DNA of 64,000 nt from Salipiger aestuarii. GTDB lineage: Bacteria > Pseudomonadota > Alphaproteobacteria > Rhodobacterales > Rhodobacteraceae. Under the pieces are notes generated by a model. That model saw nothing but the letters and a program-made list of their open reading frames with translations, did no database searches and was not told the DNA's origin. This document shows positions 1 to 7,232 of this stretch, in pieces. The translations under genes and the position numbers were made by a program. The stretch's first letter is position 1. Each line of letters starts with the position of its first letter. The stretch spans positions 28,645-92,644 of the forward strand of contig NZ_QLMG01000014.1 in the NCBI RefSeq assembly GCF_003259905.1, given 5' to 3'.

Positions 1-171
1 GGCGAAAGCCTGGCAGAGTGCGCCGAATGCGGCGAACCGATCCCGCAAAAGCGGCGGGATGCGATTCCGGGCGTCAAGCTGTGCATCGACTGCCAGCAGG
101 ATCGCGACGGGGCCTATCAGGCGCGCGGTGGTATCAACCGTCGCGGATCGAAGGATTCTCAGTTGAAGTGA
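1..171 (+). CDS. DksA/TraR-type C4 zinc-finger protein, 5' truncated
   Basis: Only the last 56 residues lie in the window; the frame is open to the left edge. Two CxxC pairs (C7/C10 and C28/C31 of the fragment) flank a GEPIP..RR..IPG segment, which is the C4 zinc finger of the DksA/TraR family. Family members bind in the RNA polymerase secondary channel and modulate transcription, often with ppGpp; the short ones without the coiled coil are less well understood. The coiled-coil part, if any, would be outside the window, so DksA and a short TraR-like protein cannot be told apart. The stop lies directly against the stop of the convergent membrane-protein gene. Confidence 0.85.
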   Translation, partial: GESLAECAECGEPIPQKRRDAIPGVKLCIDCQQDRDGAYQARGGINRRGSKDSQLK

Positions 172-438
172 TCAGTCGATCTCGTTCTGGTCGGACGCGA
201 TCCCGGCGCGTTTCAGCCCGGCGCGCCACAGCGGCATCACGTCCAGCGCCGCCACCGCGACGCCCAGCGGGATCATCCAGAACCCCAGGATCGGCAGAAA
301 TCCCAGCACGCCGCCAACGATCAGCAGCGCCCCCAGCAGCAGACGGAATCCGGGGGGCACGCGCCTGCGTACACGCACCTGAAACCGCTTGAGACGGGTA
401 TTCAGGCTTCGGCCATCGGAGCGGTTTCCCTTGTGCAT
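172..438 (-). CDS. Small inner-membrane protein, function unknown
   Basis: An 88-residue protein with a basic N-terminus (RLKRFQVRVRRRV) followed by two closely spaced hydrophobic stretches (about residues 30-48 and 50-66) separated by Gly/Pro. It probably makes a membrane hairpin with a positive cytoplasmic start. An AGGAT-like ribosome site precedes the ATG at 436-438. It is convergent with the DksA-type gene with no spacer. The family resembles small conserved alphaproteobacterial membrane proteins, but I do not recognise a function. Confidence 0.7.
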   Translation of the reverse strand: MHKGNRSDGRSLNTRLKRFQVRVRRRVPPGFRLLLGALLIVGGVLGFLPILGFWMIPLGVAVAALDVMPLWRAGLKRAGIASDQNEID

Positions 439-694
439 TTCGATCCTGCGCTAATGAATGACATCAAAAGGTTGGAACGATCCGCGCAGGGGTCAAGCCC
501 CGGCCAGCTTTTGTTGTGGCACTTTTATGTGCTCGGACGCGCGCGGATCTCCGTGATCGACAGTGGCACGGGGGCGGCGGCGGATCATCGCGTGGCAATT
601 CGGCCGGACGGGAACGAGATCAACCACAGGGGATACCCCGCGCGCGGAACGCGCTGCGCCGCTTTGTAGATATCGTCGGGAGACAGCCTGCCCG

Positions 695-2533
695 TCAGTC
701 TTCCATTGCCTCCAGTTCGTCGATGAAACCTTCGATCATCGACAGGCCCTTGTCCCAGAATTTCGGATCGGATGCGTCCAGCCCGAACGGCGCCAGCAGC
801 GCGCTGTGGTGTTTGGAGCCGCCTGCCTTGAGCATGTCGAAATACTTGTCCTGGAACCCTTCGGGGTTTTCCTGGAAGGCCGCGTAAAGCGCATTCACGA
901 GGCCGTCGCCGAAGGCATAGGCGTAGACGTAGAAGGGCGAGTGCACAAAATGTGGGATATAGGCCCAGAAGGTCTCGTATCCCGGCATGTAGTCGAACAC
1001 CGGGCCAAGGCTTTCGGCCTGCACCGACATCCACAGCGCGTTGATGTCATCCGGGGTCAGCTCGCCCCCGCGCCGCGCGTCGTGCAGCTTGCATTCGAAA
1101 TCGTAAAAGGCGATCTGGCGGACCACGGTGTTGATCATGTCCTCGACCTTGCCGGCGAGCATGACCTTGCGTTCCTTCTGCGTCTTGGCCCCGTCAAGCA
1201 TCGCGCGAAAGGTCAACATCTCACCGAACACGCTTGCGGTTTCGGCCAGTGTCAGCGGGGTCGACGACAGCATTTCGCCCTGACCCGCTGCCAGCACCTG
1301 GTGCACGCCGTGGCCCAGTTCATGCGCAAGGGTCATCACGTCGCGCGGTTTGCCCAGGTAGTTGAGCATCACATAGGGGTGCACCTCGGTTACCGTGGGG
1401 TGCGCAAAGGCGCCCGGTGCCTTGCCCGGCTTGACGGCGGCGTCGATCCAGCCCTTGTCAAAGAACGGCTGCGCGATGTCGGCCATGCGCGGGTCGAACC
1501 CGGCGTAGGCGTCGATCACCGTCCGGCGCGCCTCGTCCCAGCCCACGATGCGGTCGCTTTCCATCGGCAGGGGCGCGTTGCGGTCCCAGACCTGCATGGT
1601 GTCGAGGCCAAGCCATTTGGCCTTCAGCGCGTAGTACCGGTGCGACAGGCGCGGGTAGGCGGCGACAACGGCGTTGCGCAGCGCCTCGACGACCTCGGGT
1701 TCGACATCGTTGGACAGGTGGCGGCCCATCTGCGCGGATGGCATCCCGCGCCAGCGATCCATGATTTCCTTTTCCTTGGCCTGCGTGTTGTGGACGCGGG
1801 CGAAGGTCTTGATGTTGTCGCCAAAGACGCGGGCCAGTTCGGTGGCGGCGGCTTCGCGCTTGCTGCGATCCTGCTCGGTCATCTGGGTGAGGGTCGCCTC
1901 GATCCCCAGTTCTTCGCCGTCGATGGTAAAGCTGAGGCCCGCGATGGTTTCATCGAACAGCTTCATCCACGCGTCGCCGACCACGCCCATATCGTGCAGG
2001 AACCGTTCCAGTTCATCCGACAGTTGGTAGGGTTTCATCGCGCGCACCCGGTCGAACGCGGGCTTGTAGCGGGCCAGTTCGTCGCTGGCGTCAAACAGCG
2101 CGGCATAGGCATCGTCGGCCAACGTGTTCAGTTCGAGCGAAAAGAACACCAGCGGCGTGGTATAGATCGTCACCTTTTCCTGAAGGTCGGACAGGAATTT
2201 CGCGCGCTCGGCATCGGTGCTGTGCTGGTAATAGCGCAGGCCCGCAAACGACATCAGCCGCCCGCCAACCGCTTCGATCTTTTCATGACGCTGGACCATC
2301 TCAAGGAAGGCGGCGGCGTTCAGGGTGGCGATCTGGCCTTCGTAGTCGTTGGCGAACCGCGCGCAGGCGTCTTCAAGCCAGTCCATGTCGCGTTTCAGTT
2401 CGGGCGCGTCCTGCGCCGGGTAGAGATCGGTCAGGTCCCATTCCGGCAGATCGCCCAGATCGCGCCCCCCCGAAACATTGGCATCAAAGGTGCGGCGGTC
2501 ATGGCCCGGGCGGGGCAGGGAAAACGGAAGCAT
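695..2533 (-). CDS. pepF: M3 family oligoendopeptidase (PepF type)
   Basis: A 612-residue cytoplasmic zinc metallopeptidase of the M3/thimet family, which degrades short peptides. The HExxH zinc site is visible as HELGHGVHQ at residues 404-412, with the downstream LAETASVFGE segment supplying the third zinc ligand (Glu). Length is normal for the PepF/M3 clade (about 600). It has no signal peptide. It starts 88 bp downstream of the DNA ligase stop on the same strand, so it may be co-transcribed or have its own promoter. The symbol pepF follows the family; peptide specificity cannot be read from sequence. Confidence 0.95.
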   Translation of the reverse strand: MLPFSLPRPGHDRRTFDANVSGGRDLGDLPEWDLTDLYPAQDAPELKRDMDWLEDACARFANDYEGQIATLNAAAFLEMVQRHEKIEAVGGRLMSFAGLRYYQHSTDAERAKFLSDLQEKVTIYTTPLVFFSLELNTLADDAYAALFDASDELARYKPAFDRVRAMKPYQLSDELERFLHDMGVVGDAWMKLFDETIAGLSFTIDGEELGIEATLTQMTEQDRSKREAAATELARVFGDNIKTFARVHNTQAKEKEIMDRWRGMPSAQMGRHLSNDVEPEVVEALRNAVVAAYPRLSHRYYALKAKWLGLDTMQVWDRNAPLPMESDRIVGWDEARRTVIDAYAGFDPRMADIAQPFFDKGWIDAAVKPGKAPGAFAHPTVTEVHPYVMLNYLGKPRDVMTLAHELGHGVHQVLAAGQGEMLSSTPLTLAETASVFGEMLTFRAMLDGAKTQKERKVMLAGKVEDMINTVVRQIAFYDFECKLHDARRGGELTPDDINALWMSVQAESLGPVFDYMPGYETFWAYIPHFVHSPFYVYAYAFGDGLVNALYAAFQENPEGFQDKYFDMLKAGGSKHHSALLAPFGLDASDPKFWDKGLSMIEGFIDELEAMED

Positions 2534-2621
2534 GCGGATCCTCGTGATAACAGTCTGGCCTTAGACATAGGGGCCGCGCCTTGGCAAAAGCAATGGGCGC
2601 GGGCGATTTTGGTAACCGCGA

Positions 2622-4214
2622 TCAGCCGTACAGCGCCAGCATCTCGTGCAGATCATCCAGCGTGTTGGCCTCTTGCGCGGGTTTGTCGTGGCGCCAGCGG
2701 GCCATGCGGGGAAACCGCAGGCTAAGCCCCGATTTGTGCCGGGAAGATGGCTGGATGCCCTCGAACGCGATCTCGAACACCAGTTCGGGCGTGACCTGAC
2801 GCACCGGCCCGAACCGTTGCAGCGTGTTGCGGCGCACCCAGGCGGTGATCTTGTTGAATTCGGCATCGGTCAGGCCGGAATAGGCCTTGGTAAAGGGGAC
2901 CAGTTCGTTGCCGTTCCATACGGCAAAGGTGAAATCGGTGAACAGGTTGGCACGCCGCCCGTGTCCTTGCTGGGCATAGATCATCACCGCATCGACGGTC
3001 AGCGGGTCCAGCTTCCATTTCCACCAATCGCCCTTCTTGCGCCCCGCAAGATAGGGTGCATCGCGGCGTTTGAGCATAAGTCCCTCGGCCCGCCGATCCC
3101 GCGCGGTGCTGCGGGTCTGGGCCAGCGCGTTCCATGTTTCGAACGGAATGAGGGGCGAGGCGCGGATGTTGGCATCGTCAGGCAGTTCCGCCAGCAGCGC
3201 GTCAAGCCGGTCGCGGCGCTGTTCCAGCGGGCGGTCGCGCAGGTCGGTGCCGTTTTCTTCCAGCAGGTCATAGGCGAGCATGACCACCGGCGCGTCCCTC
3301 AGCAGCTTTTTCGACACGGTCTTGCGCCCGATGCGCTGTTGCAGCGTGTTGAAGGGCAGCGGCTGGGCGCCATCCCACGCGACGATTTCCCCGTCGAACA
3401 CCAGCCCCTCGGGCAGAAAATCGCGGGCGCGGGCAAGTTCGGGAAAGCGGTCGGTCATCAGCTCTTCGCCGCGCGACCAGACGTGATGCGCGCCGCCGCG
3501 CAGGATCATCTGGCCGCGGATGCCATCCCATTTCCATTCCGCCAGCCAATCGCCGGGCGGGCCCAGCGTTTCTGGCGCGCCGTCGATCTGGTAGGCAAGG
3601 TAGAACGGATAGGGGCGGCTGTCGTCCTCTTCGGCGTCGGGCGCGGCGACAAGGCGCTGCCAGGTGGTGGTTTGCGGCGTCCAGTCGCCCATCAGACGCA
3701 GGGCCATCGCGGCTTCGTCCTGTCCGGTGGCCTGCGCCAGGGCGCGGGTCATCAGTTTGCGACTGACGCCGATGCGAAAACCGCCGGTGATAAGCTTGTT
3801 GAACAGGAACCGCTCGGTGGCATCCAGCCGGTCCCACGCATCCAGGGTACGGGCCTTGCGGGCGGCAATGTCCAGCGCGGGGTAGGTCAGCAAATCGCCC
3901 AGCCAGTCGCTCAGACTGCGATCCGAGGTGTCGCCGGGCGGAGGCAGCACGAGCGCGATGGTTTCGGCCAGATCACCGACGATGGGATAACTTTCCTCGA
4001 CCAGCCACAGCGGCAGGCCGGCGCGTTCGGACGCCCATTCACGCAGCTGGGTGGTGGTGACGGCGCGTTTGGGGCGCCGGCCCGAAAACAGCGCCACCGT
4101 CCAGAGCCGGTCATCATCGGGCGCGGTGCGAAAATATTCCGCCAGAGCGGCGGTTTTCACGGTGGTCCTGGTGCTTTGGTCGATGGCGGAAAACAGCGCG
4201 GCAAAGGCTTTCAC
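2622..4214 (-). CDS. ATP-dependent DNA ligase (ligase-exonuclease pair type)
   Basis: A 530-residue ATP-dependent DNA ligase. The adenylation motif K-x-D-G-x-R appears as KWDGIR with the nucleophile at K228; later nucleotidyltransferase motifs include FDGEIVAWD and EGLMLKRRDAPY, followed by an OB-fold C-terminal domain. The long N-terminal region (about 200 residues) is typical of the bacterial ligase found next to an MBL-fold exonuclease and named for a cisplatin-damage response. Its start overlaps the stop of the upstream exonuclease gene by 4 bp (ATGA), so translation is coupled and the two probably act together in repair rather than replication. Confidence 0.95.
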   Translation of the reverse strand: MKAFAALFSAIDQSTRTTVKTAALAEYFRTAPDDDRLWTVALFSGRRPKRAVTTTQLREWASERAGLPLWLVEESYPIVGDLAETIALVLPPPGDTSDRSLSDWLGDLLTYPALDIAARKARTLDAWDRLDATERFLFNKLITGGFRIGVSRKLMTRALAQATGQDEAAMALRLMGDWTPQTTTWQRLVAAPDAEEDDSRPYPFYLAYQIDGAPETLGPPGDWLAEWKWDGIRGQMILRGGAHHVWSRGEELMTDRFPELARARDFLPEGLVFDGEIVAWDGAQPLPFNTLQQRIGRKTVSKKLLRDAPVVMLAYDLLEENGTDLRDRPLEQRRDRLDALLAELPDDANIRASPLIPFETWNALAQTRSTARDRRAEGLMLKRRDAPYLAGRKKGDWWKWKLDPLTVDAVMIYAQQGHGRRANLFTDFTFAVWNGNELVPFTKAYSGLTDAEFNKITAWVRRNTLQRFGPVRQVTPELVFEIAFEGIQPSSRHKSGLSLRFPRMARWRHDKPAQEANTLDDLHEMLALYG

Positions 4215-5221
4215 GCGGTGTCCTCCGCTATGTCCTCGTCGCCGCCGAATTCGGTTGGCACGATCCGGGCGTCATAGCCCCGGCTGCCAAGCCATCGCGC
4301 AAAGATATCTGTGTAACCGTGGGTTGCGAATACCTTTTCTGCGCCGGTCTCGCGGATGGCCTGATGCAGCTCGTCCCAGTCGGCGTGGTCGGACAGCACA
4401 AAGCCCCGGTCGGCGCCCCGGCGTCGGCGCACGCCGCGCAGCCGCATCCAGCCCGACGCCATGGCCACCTGGGCTCCCCGGAACCGGCGCGCCCATGTCG
4501 CCCCCAAAGCCGATGGCGGTGCAATGACCATCGCGCCGGGGTGCTGTTTCGGATCCAGATCCGGCGTGACCCTCACTGTGTCGGGCAATGCGTAGCCCTG
4601 GGCGCGCAGCACCTCGTTGGTGTTTTCCACCGCGCCATGGGTCAGGATCGGACCGATGGCGGGATTCAGCAGGGCCAGCACGCGTTGGGCCTTGCCCAGC
4701 GAATAGGCGCCTAGCAGGCAGGGCCGGCCCTCGGCGGCGCAGGCAGACCACCAGGCGTTGATGTCGGCGGCCACAGTCGCCTGCGGCGCCCATTTGAACA
4801 CCGGCAGCCCAAAAGTGCATTCGGTGATGAAGGCGTGGCATTTGACCGGCTCGAACGCTTCGCACAGCCCGTCGGGCGACACCTTGTAGTCGCCCGATGC
4901 CACCCAGACCTCGCCCGCAACCTCGACGCGGATCTGCGCCGAGCCGGGAATATGTCCGGCGGGATGAAAGCTGACCGTGGCCCCGCCGATGCGGCGCTGC
5001 TCGCCATAGCGCAGCGTGTCGATACTGATGTCGCCCAGCCGGTGCCGGATCACCGGCGCGGCGGCGTCGGTGGACAGGTAACTGTCATGCCCCCAGCGCG
5101 AATGATCCGCATGGCCATGGGTGATGAGCGCCCGCGCGACCGGGCGCCACGGGTCGATATGAAAATCGCCCGCGGGGCAATAGATGCCCTTGTCGGTAAA
5201 GCTCAGAACCGGCGTGTTCAT
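4211..5221 (-). CDS. Ligase-associated MBL-fold DNA exonuclease
   Basis: A 336-residue metallo-beta-lactamase-fold nuclease. The metal-binding HxHxDH motif is HGHADH at residues 35-40; the C-terminal part carries the RMMBL-like segment with LSDHADW and ATHGYT. Family members sit beside the ATP-dependent ligase, as here, and are predicted to process DNA ends before sealing. It is preceded by the alpha/beta hydrolase gene with only a 9-bp gap, so the four genes from the SCP2 protein to the ligase look like one operon. Confidence 0.94.
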   Translation of the reverse strand: MNTPVLSFTDKGIYCPAGDFHIDPWRPVARALITHGHADHSRWGHDSYLSTDAAAPVIRHRLGDISIDTLRYGEQRRIGGATVSFHPAGHIPGSAQIRVEVAGEVWVASGDYKVSPDGLCEAFEPVKCHAFITECTFGLPVFKWAPQATVAADINAWWSACAAEGRPCLLGAYSLGKAQRVLALLNPAIGPILTHGAVENTNEVLRAQGYALPDTVRVTPDLDPKQHPGAMVIAPPSALGATWARRFRGAQVAMASGWMRLRGVRRRRGADRGFVLSDHADWDELHQAIRETGAEKVFATHGYTDIFARWLGSRGYDARIVPTEFGGDEDIAEDTA

Positions 5222-5230
5222 GGCCCCGAT

Positions 5231-6232
5231 CTAGTGCGCAGGGCACACCAGACCAGAGCGGCTCGGGCGGTCAGCGGCAGCGCCTTGTGGCGAACCTGCG
5301 GCGGCGAAGAACGCTGTCATGGCAGCGATGACGCGGCGGCGCGCGGGCGGGCCATCCATCAGCACCTCATGCTCGCCGCCCCCGACGATTTCCAGCTTGC
5401 CGCCGGGCCATGCGGCCATACGGCGCATGATGCGGGGCACATCCACGATGCGTTCGTTTTCACCGACAAAGGCGATGCCGGGCACGTCGGGCGACGGAAT
5501 CCGTGCCAGCGTGGCGCATTCCGCCAACGCCTGATGCACCCATCGCAGCGACGGACCGCCCAGTTGCAGTTCCGGAACCTCGACCACCTGGCGGCGCATG
5601 TAGTCCCAGCCGTCGCGGTCGGTGGTCAGCAGGTTGCCCGCGAACGGCGCGCTTGCAACATAGCTTTCCGGGCCGGTGGTGGGGGCATAGACATGTCCCA
5701 TGCCGATGCGGGCGCTGCCCCAGCCAAGCGCCCAGGCGGCGGGCCGCAGTGGCACCGCCATGCGGATGCCCCACATCGGGCCGGTAAAAGCCGCCGCTCG
5801 CACATCCAGCCCGCGCACGAGCGAGCGCAGGGCGATGCAGCCGCCCATCGAATGGGCCAGCAGATAGAACGGCTGTGGCAGATCCAGATCCCGCGCGGCG
5901 GCGACCATGGCATCGACGTCGAACTGATAATCCCGAAACAGGGTGACATGCCCGGCGCGCGGATCGGTGTGCATCCGGTCGGCCAGCCCCTGTCCGCGCC
6001 AGTCGATGGTCAGCGTATGATAGCCGTGCCCGGCCAGATCCTTCGCCACCCGGCCGTATTTCTCGACATATTCGGTGCGCCCCGGAAACAGCAGCACGGT
6101 TCCGGCCGCATCGGCGGGGCCGGGGTAATGCGCCACGCGAACGCGCAGGTTGTCGGCTGTTTCCAGCCAGAAGGCGCGCGCGCCCTCGGGTCCCTCGGCC
6201 AATGCGCCGTGGAAAGGGGCGTCTAGCATCAT
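5231..6232 (-). CDS. Alpha/beta hydrolase (lysophospholipase-like)
   Basis: A 333-residue serine hydrolase of the Hydrolase_4/monoacylglycerol-lipase type. The nucleophile elbow is HSMGG (Ser in the middle) following FYLLA, and an oxyanion-type segment is seen as VLLFPGRTEYVEKYG near residue 50. Candidate acid and His residues lie in the C-terminal third (GGEHEVLMD). No signal peptide. Two ATGs occur in tandem at 6232 and 6229. It begins one base after the SCP2 gene stop, so it is probably translationally coupled. The lipid substrate is inferred from the family only. Confidence 0.88.
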   Translation of the reverse strand: MMLDAPFHGALAEGPEGARAFWLETADNLRVRVAHYPGPADAAGTVLLFPGRTEYVEKYGRVAKDLAGHGYHTLTIDWRGQGLADRMHTDPRAGHVTLFRDYQFDVDAMVAAARDLDLPQPFYLLAHSMGGCIALRSLVRGLDVRAAAFTGPMWGIRMAVPLRPAAWALGWGSARIGMGHVYAPTTGPESYVASAPFAGNLLTTDRDGWDYMRRQVVEVPELQLGGPSLRWVHQALAECATLARIPSPDVPGIAFVGENERIVDVPRIMRRMAAWPGGKLEIVGGGEHEVLMDGPPARRRVIAAMTAFFAAAGSPQGAAADRPSRSGLVCPAH

Positions 6233-6233
6233 C

Positions 6234-6539
6234 TCAGGACAGAACTCCTCCCAGGCGCATGGCGGCGCCCATGTCTCCGTCGATCTTCATCCGCCCCGAC
6301 ATGAAGGCCGTGGTCGGATTCAGATCTCCTTCAATAATTTGCTGGAAGGTATCGGTATCGGCGGTGAGTGTCACATCGGCCTCGTGGTCGCCTGCCATGT
6401 CTTTGCTTGCCCGGGCGCCGTCGTTGTCAATGATGATGCTTCCTTCGTCCATGATGACGAATTTGGCGATGCCGTCGAATCCTGTCCCGTCCAGCCTTGC
6501 GTTCAGGGCGTCCACCGCCGCTGTTACAACGTCGCTCAT
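6234..6539 (-). CDS. SCP2 sterol-binding domain protein
   Basis: A 101-residue protein made entirely of a single SCP2 lipid-binding fold, with the usual GxFxxI..ITADxDTFxxIxxGxxNPTTAFMxGKxKIxGDM pattern represented by ADTDTFQQIIEGDLNPTTAF and MSGRMKIDGDMG. The start at 6539 is chosen over an upstream in-frame ATG because AAGGACG lies at ribosome-binding distance and the domain begins there. It is the first gene of the minus-strand operon and is divergent from the TPR gene across 66 bp. It likely binds a lipid or acyl ligand passed to or from the neighbouring hydrolase; that link is inference. Confidence 0.9.
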   Translation of the reverse strand: MSDVVTAAVDALNARLDGTGFDGIAKFVIMDEGSIIIDNDGARASKDMAGDHEADVTLTADTDTFQQIIEGDLNPTTAFMSGRMKIDGDMGAAMRLGGVLS

Positions 6540-6605
6540 GTCCCGTCCTTCATTCACGAAATCCTGTGCTGGCAATTCAGCGTCTTCAGTCTACATTCGG
6601 AAGGT

Positions 6606-7172
6606 ATGAGCATGCGTCGACCCATAAGCAAATCTATCGTGGCGGCAGGTTTCGCCACAGTCATGTTTTCCATACCCGGCGGCGCCCTTGCGCAGGACCG
6701 GGCCGGGGAACTGCTGGAGGAGCTCGGCGCCGCCGGCTCCGCGGAACAGGCCGACCGGATCGAACGCGAGCTTGAACTGGAATGGTCCAAAAGCGGCTCT
6801 GCCGTGATGGATCTGCTGCTCAGGCGCGGACGCGACGCGCTGGAGGTGTCGCAGACCGGACCGGCCATCCAGCATCTGACCGCGTTGACCGATTATGCCC
6901 CCGGTTTTGCCGAAGGCTGGCATGCGCTGGCGCTGGCCTATTACCAGGCGGAAATGTTCGGCCCGGCGATGGATGCGCTGGAACGCACGCTGGTGCTGAA
7001 CGGCGCGCATTTCGCGGCACTGCGGGGTGTGGCGTCGATCCACGAACAACTTGGGAACGAGTCGCTTGCCTATGAGGCCTATGCACGGGTACTGGAACTG
7101 AGACCGTTCGACGAAGCGGTCACCGAGGCGCTGGAACGGCTTGCGGGCCGCGTTCAGGGAATCGAGATCTAG
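6606..7172 (+). CDS. Exported TPR-repeat protein
   Basis: A 188-residue protein with a Sec signal peptide (basic MSMRRPISK, hydrophobic core, cleavage near GGALAQ/D). The mature part holds about three tetratricopeptide repeats, for example AEGWHALALAYYQAEMFGPA and AALRGVASIHEQLGNESLA. TPRs mediate protein contacts, so a periplasmic scaffold role is likely. The start at 6606 (or 6612, the second Met) is taken because the signal peptide begins there; an in-frame extension to 6150 would overlap the divergent genes and is not protein-like. The helicase gene follows 60 bp downstream. Confidence 0.85.
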   Translation: MSMRRPISKSIVAAGFATVMFSIPGGALAQDRAGELLEELGAAGSAEQADRIERELELEWSKSGSAVMDLLLRRGRDALEVSQTGPAIQHLTALTDYAPGFAEGWHALALAYYQAEMFGPAMDALERTLVLNGAHFAALRGVASIHEQLGNESLAYEAYARVLELRPFDEAVTEALERLAGRVQGIEI

Positions 7173-7232
7173 GCCCGGTCCGCACCGGCACCGCACAGCG
7201 AACAGGACACGGCAAAAGGATCAGGGCCTCTC

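Noticed and set aside
563..2725. A 720-codon plus-strand frame opposite the M3 peptidase
   Set aside because: Antisense shadow of pepF; the opposite strand has the HExxH motif and proper composition.
6150..6605. A 152-codon N-terminal extension of the TPR protein
   Set aside because: It would run antisense through the SCP2 gene and past the clear signal peptide start at 6606.
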